From Caryophanales bacterium UBA2253 (GTDB taxonomy: Bacteria > Bacillota_I > Bacilli_A > ML615J-28 > CAG-698): a DNA stretch of 7,231 nt. Where the stretch lies: positions 1-7,231 of the forward strand of contig DDXT01000067.1 of assembly GCA_002347755.1 (NCBI GenBank). Reading direction: 5' to 3'. Position 1 is the stretch's first letter. Each line of letters opens with the position of its first letter. The translations under genes and the position numbers were made by a program. The notes beneath the pieces were generated by a model that worked only from the letters and a program-made list of their open reading frames with translations, searched no databases and was not told where the DNA came from. Of the stretch, positions 1 to 6,959 are shown piece by piece.

Positions 1-108
1 ACATCATTTACAAATATACATATTATTTATTTTTTGAGCCGTGAAACAATTTTTATTTTCAAGGTTTCAACTTAGTCCAATTCGTAAACGCGTGTCATTT
101 TCCTCTTC

Positions 109-130
109 AAAATGAAAAAACTTTCATTTT
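109..130. repeat. AT-rich inverted repeat upstream of nrdJ
   Basis: AAAATGAAA (109-117) and TTTCATTTT (122-130) are perfect 9-base complements around a 4-base AAAC loop. It lies just upstream of the nrdJ promoter. T-rich DNA follows, so it could be a weak terminator for a gene left of the window or an upstream regulatory element. The stem has a single G-C pair per arm, so a stable RNA hairpin is doubtful. The rest of 1-140 is AT-rich and shows no coding sequence that I can support. Confidence 0.4.
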
Positions 131-140
131 CGGTTTTCTC

Positions 141-169
141 TTTCAATTAAAACGCCTTTATAGTATAAT
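141..169 (+). promoter_or_regulatory. probable sigma-A promoter of nrdJ
   Basis: A perfect TATAAT (164-169) lies 17 bases after a poor -35 match, TTTCAA (141-146). Upstream DNA is A/T-rich, as in an UP element. Transcription would start near 176 and give a leader of about 40 bases before the ATG at 217. The weak -35 suggests help from an activator or from the AT-rich upstream DNA. Confidence 0.6.
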
Positions 170-190
170 GAACCATATACTTTCCGTATA
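163..190. promoter_or_regulatory. possible operator: three GTATA/TATAC half-sites at the nrdJ start of transcription
   Basis: GTATA (163-167, overlapping the -10), TATAC (176-180) and GTATA (186-190) form inverted half-sites across the -10 and the likely transcription start. The last two make a perfect TATAC-N5-GTATA repeat. A repressor bound here would block RNA polymerase. The regulator usually expected on nrd promoters is NrdR, but I do not see its paired 16-base boxes, so any binding protein is unknown. AT-rich DNA can produce such repeats by chance. Confidence 0.25.
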
Positions 191-216
191 AATCCAAAAG
201 AAAAGAGCGACCGATT

Positions 217-2739
217 ATGGCAGACACAATTTACTCAGCCGAACTGATCAACAAGCTGAACCATGACATTCAAAATCATTTTCCTCATCTTTTCCTGATT
301 GACGAGAAAATGGCCCGAACTTTTTCCAGTGTCTCCCGTTTGGTCATGCTGGACCGCTATTCCCAAAAAGACATCAATCATTCGACTTTGGGAATCGGCG
401 ATTTGGTAATTTGCGTTCTGAAAGACGATCCGAATTTCCCGACCCGAGGAATCGGTTATATCGATCGTTTGGACGGTGACAATGTCTTCATTGCCCTGGA
501 AGCCGAATACGCGGGCATGTGCCCGGACGCGGATGCCAAGGGAATAATTCGCCGTCACATCAATGAAGTTGACAAACCTTTGGAGATCTTCTATGAACAA
601 ATCTGCCACCGGGTTGCCAACAACCTGGCTCAAGGCGAAAAAGTCGAAACCGTCCGAGATTTTTACCATGAACTCAATGAGATGAATCTGATTCCCGCCG
701 GACGGGTCTTGTTCGGCGCCGGATCGAATTCGTCCGTCACCTATTTCAATTGCTTCGTCATGCCTTTTGTCAGCGATTCGCGGGGAGGGATCTCCACCCA
801 TCGCCAAAAGGTCATGGAAATAATGTCCCGCGGCGGGGGCGTTGGGACCAACGGTTCCACGCTTCGCCCCAAAAACTCTCTAGCTAAAGGCGTTAGCGGA
901 AAATCCAGCGGCGCCGTCAGCTGGCTTCATGATCTTTCCGAACTGACTCATCTGGTTGAACAGGGCGGATCGCGCCGGGGCGCGCAAATGATCATGTTGA
1001 CCGATTGGCATCCGGACATCATCGAATTCATCATCAGCAAAATGCAAAACCCGAAAATCTTGCAATTTTTGATCAACAACCTGACTGATCCGGACATCAT
1101 CCGCGAAGCCAAAAACAAACTGAAATTCATCCCGCTGACTTCCGATCAGCAGGAAATGTATGAATGGGTCGCCGAAAGTTCCAAAACCAACCCCAACGCC
1201 TTAAGCAAAGGAGCTCTGGAAAAAGCCAAAGAGGTTTTGTCCACCGGCGGTTTCTACGATGTCAACAATCCTAACTTCCTCTCCGGAGCCAACATTTCCG
1301 TAGCCATCACCAAGGATTTCATGAACGCAGTCGAAAACGATCAGGATTACGCCTTGCGTTATCCGGACATCGATAATTATACCAAAGGCGAAAAAGCCGC
1401 TTATGACGAGAAATGGTCCAACATCGGCGATGTTCGGGTTTGGGAAAAACTCGGTTATCCCCTCAAGACCCATAAACTCATCAAAGCCCGCGAACTATGG
1501 AACCTGATCTGCATCTGCGCCACTTATTCCGCCGAGCCAGGGATTTTCTTTATCGACAACGCCAATGACATGACCAACGCCAAAGGTTACGGTCAACAAG
1601 TCGTCTGCACTAATCCGTGCGGCGAACAGCCGCTGGCACCTTATTCCGTCTGCAACCTGGCGGCTCTTAATTTGGCCAACATGGTGGATTTTGAAACATC
1701 CGATGTGGACTGGATCAAACTGGGCCAAACCATCAAGACCGCCGTTCGGATGCAAGACAATGTCATCGACCGAACCACTTATTTCCTTGAAGAAAACCGG
1801 GTCCAGGCCCTGGGCGAACGCCGGGTCGGTTTGGGCGTCATGGGGCTCCACGATTTGATCATTTACTGCAATCTGCGTTACGGAAGCAAGAAAGCCAACC
1901 GTTTCGTTGACCGTTTGTTCGAATTCATCGCTACCAAAGCTTATGAGACTTCGATTGAACTGGCCGTCGAAAAAGGCAGCTTCCCATTCCTTGATCAATA
2001 CGGGTCGCGTCAAAAATTCATCGATTCCGGTTACATGAAAAAAATGCCGCAACAAATCCGCGAAGGCATTTTGAAGTACGGGATCCGAAACTCCCATCTG
2101 CTCACGATCGCTCCGACCGGATCGACCGGAACCATGGTCGGCGTTTCGACCGGACTGGAACCGTATTTCGCTTTCAAATATTACCGCAGCGGACGTTTGG
2201 GCAAATTCATGGAAGTCAACGCTCCGGTGGTGGAAAACTATCTGAAACTGCATCCGGAATATGCGATTGACAATCTCCCGGACATCTTCGTCTCCGCGAT
2301 GGGACTTTCCGCCGAGGAGCACGCCGATGTTCAATGCGTCATCCAACGCTGGGTCGATTCCTCGATCTCCAAAACCGTCAATGCCCCAAAGGGTTACGCG
2401 GTTGAAGACGTCGAACGATTGTACATGCGTCTTTATAAGGGCAAAGCCAAAGGCGGAACCGTTTATGTTGACGGCAGCCGCGATACTCAGGTCCTCACCC
2501 TGAAAAAAGAAGACAATCTTCCGAAGCAGGTCGCTCTTTCCGACTTGGGCATCCAGATTGAAGAAAACATCGTCGCCAAAGAAAAAGACGAGATCAATCC
2601 GCCGAACGCCAAATCCAACCGCAACATTGGCGTCGAAATCGGCGATATCTGTCCGATTTGCAAAGAGGGGACCGTCGAAGACATCGGCGGTTGCAACACC
2701 TGCACCAATTGCAACGCCCAGCTTAAATGCGGATTATAG
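217..2739 (+). CDS. nrdJ: adenosylcobalamin-dependent (class II) ribonucleotide reductase NrdJ
   Basis: This cytoplasmic enzyme makes deoxyribonucleotides from ribonucleotides, using adenosylcobalamin to create the active-site thiyl radical, so it needs no oxygen. Residues 1-125 form the N-terminal region of Bacillota NrdJ (LDRYSQKD near 45-52, GDLVI 61-65) with no obvious ATP cone. The barrel carries FNC with redox Cys179, the NPCGE motif (Asn466, radical Cys468, Glu470), the partner Cys479 exactly 11 residues later, and the phosphate loop PTGSTGT at 633-639. The tail holds CPIC (812-815) and CNTCTNC (826-832), a zinc-ribbon-like tail probably able to relay electrons from thioredoxin. At 840 residues it appears complete. 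A segment at about 277-356, between HPDIIEF and GANISVAI, is longer than in minimal class II enzymes; I believe it is normal for this subgroup. The ribosome site is weak (AGAG at 204-207). Diphosphate versus triphosphate preference cannot be read from sequence. Confidence 0.96.
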   Translation: MADTIYSAELINKLNHDIQNHFPHLFLIDEKMARTFSSVSRLVMLDRYSQKDINHSTLGIGDLVICVLKDDPNFPTRGIGYIDRLDGDNVFIALEAEYAGMCPDADAKGIIRRHINEVDKPLEIFYEQICHRVANNLAQGEKVETVRDFYHELNEMNLIPAGRVLFGAGSNSSVTYFNCFVMPFVSDSRGGISTHRQKVMEIMSRGGGVGTNGSTLRPKNSLAKGVSGKSSGAVSWLHDLSELTHLVEQGGSRRGAQMIMLTDWHPDIIEFIISKMQNPKILQFLINNLTDPDIIREAKNKLKFIPLTSDQQEMYEWVAESSKTNPNALSKGALEKAKEVLSTGGFYDVNNPNFLSGANISVAITKDFMNAVENDQDYALRYPDIDNYTKGEKAAYDEKWSNIGDVRVWEKLGYPLKTHKLIKARELWNLICICATYSAEPGIFFIDNANDMTNAKGYGQQVVCTNPCGEQPLAPYSVCNLAALNLANMVDFETSDVDWIKLGQTIKTAVRMQDNVIDRTTYFLEENRVQALGERRVGLGVMGLHDLIIYCNLRYGSKKANRFVDRLFEFIATKAYETSIELAVEKGSFPFLDQYGSRQKFIDSGYMKKMPQQIREGILKYGIRNSHLLTIAPTGSTGTMVGVSTGLEPYFAFKYYRSGRLGKFMEVNAPVVENYLKLHPEYAIDNLPDIFVSAMGLSAEEHADVQCVIQRWVDSSISKTVNAPKGYAVEDVERLYMRLYKGKAKGGTVYVDGSRDTQVLTLKKEDNLPKQVALSDLGIQIEENIVAKEKDEINPPNAKSNRNIGVEIGDICPICKEGTVEDIGGCNTCTNCNAQLKCGL

Positions 2740-2748
2740 AGTAAATTT

Positions 2749-2789
2749 AAGGCCTTATCGGCTAAACGATAAGGCCTTTGTTCATTTTT
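2749..2789 (+). terminator. Rho-independent terminator of nrdJ
   Basis: A perfect 12-bp stem (2749-2760 with 2767-2778, core AAGGCCTTATCG) closes a 6-base loop GCTAAA. It is followed by a T-rich run, TTTGTTCATTTTT. It begins ten bases after the nrdJ stop codon, so nrdJ is probably transcribed alone and hflX depends on its own promoter. Confidence 0.9.
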
Positions 2790-2794
2790 GGGCC

Positions 2795-2825
2795 AATTCC
2801 AAAGCTTAAAGACCGCTTTGGAATT
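2795..2825. repeat. perfect inverted repeat next to the hflX promoter
   Basis: AATTCCAAAG (2795-2804) and CTTTGGAATT (2816-2825) are perfect 10-base complements around 11 bases. The right arm ends three bases before the -35 hexamer of the hflX promoter. No T-run follows, so it is a poor terminator. An operator for a dimeric regulator or a backup hairpin are the two readings I consider. Confidence 0.5.
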
Positions 2826-2828
2826 ATC

Positions 2829-2857
2829 TTAACATTTGCTTGTCATTGTGCTATAAT
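2829..2857 (+). promoter_or_regulatory. sigma-A promoter of hflX with extended -10
   Basis: TTAACA (2829-2834) and a perfect TATAAT (2852-2857) are separated by 17 bases, with the extended -10 dinucleotide TG at 2849-2850. Transcription should start near 2864, giving a leader of about 20 bases that contains the ribosome site. This is the strongest promoter in the window by eye. Confidence 0.85.
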
Positions 2858-2868
2858 GGTGAATGTAA

Positions 2869-2876
2869 AAGAGGGA
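2869..2876 (+). promoter_or_regulatory. ribosome binding site of hflX
   Basis: AAGAGGGA ends 8 bases before the ATG at 2885. It supports that start over the in-frame TTG at 2840, which lies inside the promoter and ahead of the predicted transcription start. Confidence 0.75.
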
Positions 2877-2884
2877 CAACCAAT

Positions 2885-4144
2885 ATGGAAAAAGCCATCA
2901 TCATCGGCGTCAACAATGACCGGCCGGTCGAAGAATATAACGAAGAATTATGCGAACTGATGAGTTTGTGCGAAGCTTGCGAGATCAACGTGATCGACAC
3001 GATCACCCAAAACCTTACCAGTTTCAACCCGCAGACTTACATCGGAACAGGAAAACTTGAAGAAATCGCGGAATTGGTCGAGGAACTCAAATTGGACGTC
3101 CTCATTTTTAACGATGAACTAAAGCCGCTTCAGATCAACAACATCAAAGAAGTCGTCAATTGCGAGATTTATGACCGCACTTATGTGATCCTGGAAATAT
3201 TCCGCCGCCGGGCTCACACCAAAGAAGCCATCTTGCAAGTCGAGATCGCCACTTTGAAATACCGCCTTCCTCAGCTCGTGGGCATGCACAGCAATTTGTC
3301 CAGGCAAAGAGGAGGAGATGCCGGTTATGCTCATACCCGCGGAAGCGGCGAGACCAAACTCGAACTGGATAAGCGGATGATCTATGACCGCATTGCGACC
3401 GCCAAAAAGGAACTCGACGAACTGACCTGTTTAAGACAGCAGCAACGGACCAAACGAAAAAAGCAACAAATGAAGATCGTCAGTCTGGTCGGGTATACCA
3501 ACTCCGGAAAATCTTCCACCCTGAACGCCTGCCTGAAACATTCCGTGGCCGTCAAAAAAGAAGTTTTCGAAAAGGACATGCTTTTCGCAACCTTGGAAAC
3601 TTCCACCCGGCTCATCAAGACCAGCCATAATTTGCAGTTTCTGTTAACCGATACTGTCGGTTTCATCAGCAAACTTCCTCATCAGCTGATTGAAGCTTTT
3701 AAATCGACCCTGGAAGAAATCACCGAATCCGATCTGATCGTTCACATCGTCGACTCCGCGAACCCGAATTTCGAAAAACAGGTGGCCATAACTGAAAACG
3801 TGCTTAAGGAGATCGGCGTCAAAGACATCCCGGTCATTTACGCTTTCAACAAAACCGACCTGCATTCCGGGTACTTCTTCGTTCCCGTGAAATATGAACC
3901 GGCTCTCCGGATCAGCGCCACCAAGGGAATTAACATCGACCAATTGTTGGAAATGATCGAAGAAAGCCTCTATCAGGCCAATCATTTGGTGAACTTCGCC
4001 ATTCCTTTCCAAGATGTTCAAAAGATGAATTTGCTCAGGGAAAGCGCCATCATCATAAAAAGCGAACAGGACGAAAACAATTTCCTGGTGACTGCCAAAG
4101 TCTCCGACCATATTTTGGAACTTCTGAAAGCCTATCAAAAATGA
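2885..4144 (+). CDS. hflX: ribosome-associated GTPase HflX
   Basis: HflX is a GTPase that binds the large ribosomal subunit and in studied bacteria splits or rescues stalled ribosomes under stress. The start at 2885 gives 419 residues. The N-terminal domain shows YIGTGKLEE (52-60), FNDELKPLQ (75-83) and the family linker RGSGETKLELDKR (151-163). A helical connector leads to the G domain: G1 GYTNSGKS (203-210), G2 around FATLETSTR (234-242), G3 DTVGF (256-260), G4 NKTD (322-325) and G5 SATKG (344-348). Residues from about 370 form the usual C-terminal domain. G2 reads FATLE where FATLD is commoner, a mild change. The gene has its own promoter and ends inside a terminator shared with the convergent operon. 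An in-frame TTG at 2840 would add 15 residues but is not expected to be transcribed. Confidence 0.95.
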   Translation: MEKAIIIGVNNDRPVEEYNEELCELMSLCEACEINVIDTITQNLTSFNPQTYIGTGKLEEIAELVEELKLDVLIFNDELKPLQINNIKEVVNCEIYDRTYVILEIFRRRAHTKEAILQVEIATLKYRLPQLVGMHSNLSRQRGGDAGYAHTRGSGETKLELDKRMIYDRIATAKKELDELTCLRQQQRTKRKKQQMKIVSLVGYTNSGKSSTLNACLKHSVAVKKEVFEKDMLFATLETSTRLIKTSHNLQFLLTDTVGFISKLPHQLIEAFKSTLEEITESDLIVHIVDSANPNFEKQVAITENVLKEIGVKDIPVIYAFNKTDLHSGYFFVPVKYEPALRISATKGINIDQLLEMIEESLYQANHLVNFAIPFQDVQKMNLLRESAIIIKSEQDENNFLVTAKVSDHILELLKAYQK

Positions 4145-4169
4145 CCCATGAAAACATGGGTCATTTTTC
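4136..4169. terminator. bidirectional terminator shared by convergent genes
   Basis: ATGACCCATG (4141-4150) and CATGGGTCAT (4155-4164) form a perfect 10-bp stem with an AAAA loop. An A-run lies on the left (4137-4141) and a T-run on the right (4164-4168), so both transcripts end in a hairpin plus U-run. The hflX stop TGA (4142-4144) is in the left arm and the minus-strand gene's TGA (4161-4163) is in the right arm. Confidence 0.92.
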
Positions 4170-4832
4170 TATATCGAAAGGTTCATTGAGCATCAGCCGC
4201 AAAATGATCTCCCGATCGAAATCATCGATTTGGTATTCGCCGAGTCGTAACCCGGGAACCAATTTGGCTTTGGTCAGAACGTTTCCTTCTTTGATGGTAA
4301 ACATGTAACAATGATACATCTTCTTTTGTTTGGGAAAGGTGATCTTTCCTCTGACGACTTCTTCCTCCTTGATCACGCAAAGGTTGTTCTTTCGTTCAAA
4401 GTTCCGAATGACTTCATCATGAAAATCCGTCTTCTTCAGTTTCAGAAGCAAACCGTGATATTTTTGTTTGTCTTCAAACAAATATAGATCCTGGCCGTTT
4501 CGGCCGATGACATAAAGGTATTCCTGATAATATGATTTGCTTGTCACTTTGTTTTTGGAAAACAAAGCAGCCCGGTAAAGCAATAAATAAAGCGAGATCG
4601 AAACCGAATACAGAAAACTGGCGCCGAGGAAGAAAAGATGCGTCGGGTATTCAAAGATGTTTCCGCCCTGATAATCGGAAACGAAAGCCCATACAAAGCC
4701 TCCGGTCATGATCAAACCCGCGATCAAGTTGATCAGACCCCGGGTTTTATGGCGAAGCGGGGAAAGAGCGCGGTTCAGGATGAAATAGAACAGCCCGATT
4801 CCCAACACACTGGCAGCAATGGCATATCCCAT
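4161..4832 (-). CDS. membrane protein with a C-terminal Nudix-like domain lacking catalytic acids; function unknown
   Basis: I do not recognise a named family. The 223-residue product has three likely membrane helices (about 2-20, 33-53 and 63-88), with a basic stretch RHKTRG (27-32) after the first. A soluble region from about 95 to 223 follows. YLYVIGRNGQDLYLFED (105-121) then GLLLKLKKTDFHDEVIRNFERKNNLCV (127-153, read in parts) follow the order of a Nudix fold: beta strand, loop, then a Nudix-box helix. However, the box position R143-NFERKNN-L151 keeps only Arg and the hydrophobic positions of REUXEEXGU, so metal-dependent hydrolysis is unlikely. The fold reading is inference. The gene lies 6 bases after the stop of the secreted glycosyl-hydrolase-like gene, with its ribosome site inside that gene, so the two are co-expressed. 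A sensing or binding role at the membrane is possible but unproven. Confidence 0.8.
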   Translation of the reverse strand: MGYAIAASVLGIGLFYFILNRALSPLRHKTRGLINLIAGLIMTGGFVWAFVSDYQGGNIFEYPTHLFFLGASFLYSVSISLYLLLYRAALFSKNKVTSKSYYQEYLYVIGRNGQDLYLFEDKQKYHGLLLKLKKTDFHDEVIRNFERKNNLCVIKEEEVVRGKITFPKQKKMYHCYMFTIKEGNVLTKAKLVPGLRLGEYQIDDFDREIILRLMLNEPFDIEK

Positions 4833-4838
4833 GATTTC

Positions 4839-6851
4839 CTAACCTCCGTAAATTCCGTCAACGGAATCATTGGTAAGGATATCCATGGTGATGATGTAAA
4901 TCATCAGATCGGTGTATTTTGAGGCAGGAGTATAAAAAGTAAACGAATTTTGAATCTGGCTTTCCATTCCGTCGCTGGCCGTAATCACAAAATGTCCGCC
5001 ATTGACGGTATAAGGCGGAATGTAAACCAAAAACGTGAAAGCCCCGTCGATCACTTCTGCGGTATATTGTCTGGAGTAATAAGTTCCGATGTCATAGTCC
5101 AAGGTCAGGGTCAGATCATCGCCATTGGCATCGTCAACTTCGCCGGTGACGGTAACCCAACTTTGGGAAGGAAATACCAGAAAATCCGATTGAATTTTCA
5201 GATTGCTCAAAACCGGAGCGCTATTATAATCATATATTCCGGTCGTCAGCGATTGGAAATCCGGACTCAAGGTCCCATCGTCATAAACCGTCCGGACATA
5301 ATAGGTGTAATCCGTCATATTGTCAGCTTCGCTTCGGAAGGTAAAGGCGGCGTCGGAAGATTGAATGGTGTCAAAAACCGGTGCCGTCAAGGAATTGAAA
5401 ACTCCGCCGGTCAGGGTTCGATAAAAGACATACCCGTAAGCCGGTTCTAAAGCTTCGAAATTCAGGTTGACATGGTTGGCGTTTCGATAGACCGTTACGA
5501 CTGGATCCGGATGAACCGCCAACGGGGCTTCGTTTTGAAAGAAATTCAAAGCATTTCGGCTCCATCGCGTTTTAAGGATGTTCAGAGCTGTGATCAGATT
5601 GCCGTTGGAAGCATTTTGCAATGTCTTGATCGAAAAGAAACAATAACCGCTGACGGTCGGGAAATCATACCCGAAAAGCATTTGATTGTCCATTTCCGAA
5701 ACGGCCCAACCGGAGTTGATGTATTGATAAGGGGCCAAGCCGATGTAGAGCTTGACTGAGCCTTTGCTTACTTCATTGGCCCACCAGGAAGTGATGGCCG
5801 GATGATTGCCGCTCAGGCTGCCATAGTTTTGAGGAAGGATGTAATCCAGCCACTCTTCGTTCACCCATTTTTTGGTGTCCGCGAATAGATCCACATAGGA
5901 ACTGTAACTGGTGCAAACGATGTCGGTCATGCCGCCGGGTTGTCCGTAAGCGCCGCAGCCCATGTTGTCCGCCGGAGCCCAAACTCCGGCCGGACTAACG
6001 CCGAATTCCACATCGCCGGATAGTTCAACATTCAAACCGGCCAATAAATCATGGATGCCTTTGATCAGAATGTTGACTTGTTCGCGGCGCCAATCGCCTT
6101 TCGTCAAGTAAGCCCCGCCGTTGTTTATGTAAGCCAAATAGTCGTCGTCGTCTTCAACCGCCGCCACGCCATTATAGAAATAGTCATCGAAATGAATGGC
6201 ATCGACGTCATAATTGCGAACGATCTCTTCAATGGTATCGTAAATGTGCTGACGGACTTGCGGTTCGCAAGGATTAAGCAAAACCCGGGAATCGCCGGTC
6301 GTAAACTTACCCCGGACCAGAAGATTCGGGTGCAGTTTCGCGAAGTTGTTCGGAGCCAAAGTCTCAAGATATTCATTCAGAGCGACCGAATAATCGCCGG
6401 TATCCGGAAGGACCCCGAGCGATGCCCGATAAGGATTGAGCCAGGCATGAAACTCCATGTTTCGTTTATGGCATTCTTCGATCATCCAAGCCATCGGATC
6501 CCAACCGGGATTCCGGCCTTCCAAGCCGATCAAAAACCGGCTCCAAGGATTGATCGCCGATTGGTAAAAAGCGTCGTTAAGCGGCCGAACCTGAAAAATG
6601 ACCGTATTCATGTTATATTCTTGAAAAACATCCAGGATGTCCAAAAATTCTTCCTGATAAGCTTTGATGGCCTCGGCAGTCGCCGCGGTCTGACGGGAAA
6701 TGTCAATGTTGCTGACCGTTGCCACCCAGGCCCCACGGAATTCAAATATCTTTTCTTGATAAACGGTGACGGCTGTGGCTTGGGGTTCAGAAAATAGCAT
6801 TCCAAACATCCCCAAAAGAATCATCACCAATGTTAATTTGATTGTTTTCAT
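4839..6851 (-). CDS. secreted GHL10/DUF187 family 10 glycosyl-hydrolase-like protein (YngK type)
   Basis: This is a predicted exported protein acting on an extracellular or cell-wall glycan; family members with this barrel have been linked to glycan or peptidoglycan cleavage, but the substrate here is unknown. Residues 1-27 are a signal peptide: KTIK, a hydrophobic core, then a likely cut after ATA (25-27). No lipobox Cys and no LPXTG are seen. The barrel spans about 36-425, with FRGAWVATV (38-46), QVRP (87-90), LNPYR (138-142), IHFDDYFY (219-226; acidic pair Asp222/Asp223), FGVSPAGVWAP (283-293), ILPQNYG (338-344) and GLAPYQY (371-377). An Fn3-like domain (about 446-540) and an Ig/cadherin-like domain (about 545-640) follow, then a short tail ending GIYGG. 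The start is supported by the signal peptide, but no good ribosome site precedes it. It heads an operon with the coupled membrane protein. Confidence 0.88.
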   Translation of the reverse strand: MKTIKLTLVMILLGMFGMLFSEPQATAVTVYQEKIFEFRGAWVATVSNIDISRQTAATAEAIKAYQEEFLDILDVFQEYNMNTVIFQVRPLNDAFYQSAINPWSRFLIGLEGRNPGWDPMAWMIEECHKRNMEFHAWLNPYRASLGVLPDTGDYSVALNEYLETLAPNNFAKLHPNLLVRGKFTTGDSRVLLNPCEPQVRQHIYDTIEEIVRNYDVDAIHFDDYFYNGVAAVEDDDDYLAYINNGGAYLTKGDWRREQVNILIKGIHDLLAGLNVELSGDVEFGVSPAGVWAPADNMGCGAYGQPGGMTDIVCTSYSSYVDLFADTKKWVNEEWLDYILPQNYGSLSGNHPAITSWWANEVSKGSVKLYIGLAPYQYINSGWAVSEMDNQMLFGYDFPTVSGYCFFSIKTLQNASNGNLITALNILKTRWSRNALNFFQNEAPLAVHPDPVVTVYRNANHVNLNFEALEPAYGYVFYRTLTGGVFNSLTAPVFDTIQSSDAAFTFRSEADNMTDYTYYVRTVYDDGTLSPDFQSLTTGIYDYNSAPVLSNLKIQSDFLVFPSQSWVTVTGEVDDANGDDLTLTLDYDIGTYYSRQYTAEVIDGAFTFLVYIPPYTVNGGHFVITASDGMESQIQNSFTFYTPASKYTDLMIYIITMDILTNDSVDGIYGG
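4842..4847 (-). promoter_or_regulatory. ribosome binding site inside the upstream gene's last codons
   Basis: On the minus strand GGAGGT occupies 4847-4842 and is at the same time the final Gly-Gly codons of the upstream gene. It lies 9 bases before the ATG at 4832. The upstream stop TAG falls between the site and the start, an arrangement that favours translational coupling. Confidence 0.85.
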
Positions 6852-6947
6852 GCTATCACGTATAATAAATATAGATTGTTTAAACCTATAATTATTAATA
6901 CTCCTTTCTCTTCCTTACTGGTTATTTCATCCGGGCTTCCCGGATGT
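6852..6947. other. intergenic region between the glycosyl-hydrolase-like gene and the IS110 end
   Basis: This AT-rich stretch should hold the promoter and ribosome site of the minus-strand operon. I see -10-like TATTAT on the minus strand at 6867-6862 but no matching -35, and only weak base pairing to 16S RNA near the ATG at 6851. The only good ribosome-site-like sequence, AAAGGAG, lies at 6907-6901 on the minus strand, about 50 bases too far upstream. No coding sequence is supported here. Confidence 0.5.
6928..6946. repeat. GC-rich hairpin at the edge of the IS110 element
   Basis: CATCCGGG (6928-6935) and CCCGGATG (6939-6946) are perfect 8-base complements around CTT. No T-run follows on either strand, so it is not a convincing terminator. 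It could be the palindromic insertion target of the IS110 element, part of the element's end, or an operator for the minus-strand operon. Confidence 0.65.
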
Positions 6948-6953
6948 TATAAT
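6948..6953 (+). promoter_or_regulatory. isolated -10 box ahead of the structured IS110 noncoding end
   Basis: A perfect TATAAT is followed 7 bases later by the start of the structured region at 6960, a normal distance to a transcription start. At 17-base spacing the -35 position (6925-6930) reads TTTCAT, a poor match. In IS110 elements the promoter for the bridge RNA is completed when the two ends join in the circular form, which would fit a lone -10 here. Confidence 0.45.
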
Positions 6954-6959
6954 AAAATA

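Noticed and set aside
42..69. TGAAAC (42-47) and GTTTCA (64-69) inverted repeat
   Set aside because: Only 6 bases with a 16-base gap in AT-rich DNA; expected by chance.
1..216. Cobalamin riboswitch upstream of the B12-dependent nrdJ
   Set aside because: No B12-box-like sequence or large fold is visible, and the predicted leader is only about 40 bases.
1045..1285. Extra segment in NrdJ between HPDIIEF and GANISVAI as a possible intein or insertion
   Set aside because: It has no intein splice motifs, stays in frame with the same codon style, and I believe Bacillota NrdJ proteins commonly have it.
1495..2346. Long 283-codon minus-strand reading frame opposite nrdJ
   Set aside because: It is antisense to a clearly conserved gene, its product has no recognisable domain, and codon bias in the + frame explains the lack of stops.
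2778..2960. Small plus-strand reading frame across the nrdJ-hflX gap
   Set aside because: It overlaps the terminator T-run, the inverted repeat, the hflX promoter and the hflX start, and has no ribosome site.
6051..6797. 248-codon plus-strand reading frame opposite the secreted glycosyl-hydrolase-like gene
   Set aside because: The minus strand carries the conserved GHL10 motifs here; the plus frame looks like a shadow with no family signature or ribosome site.
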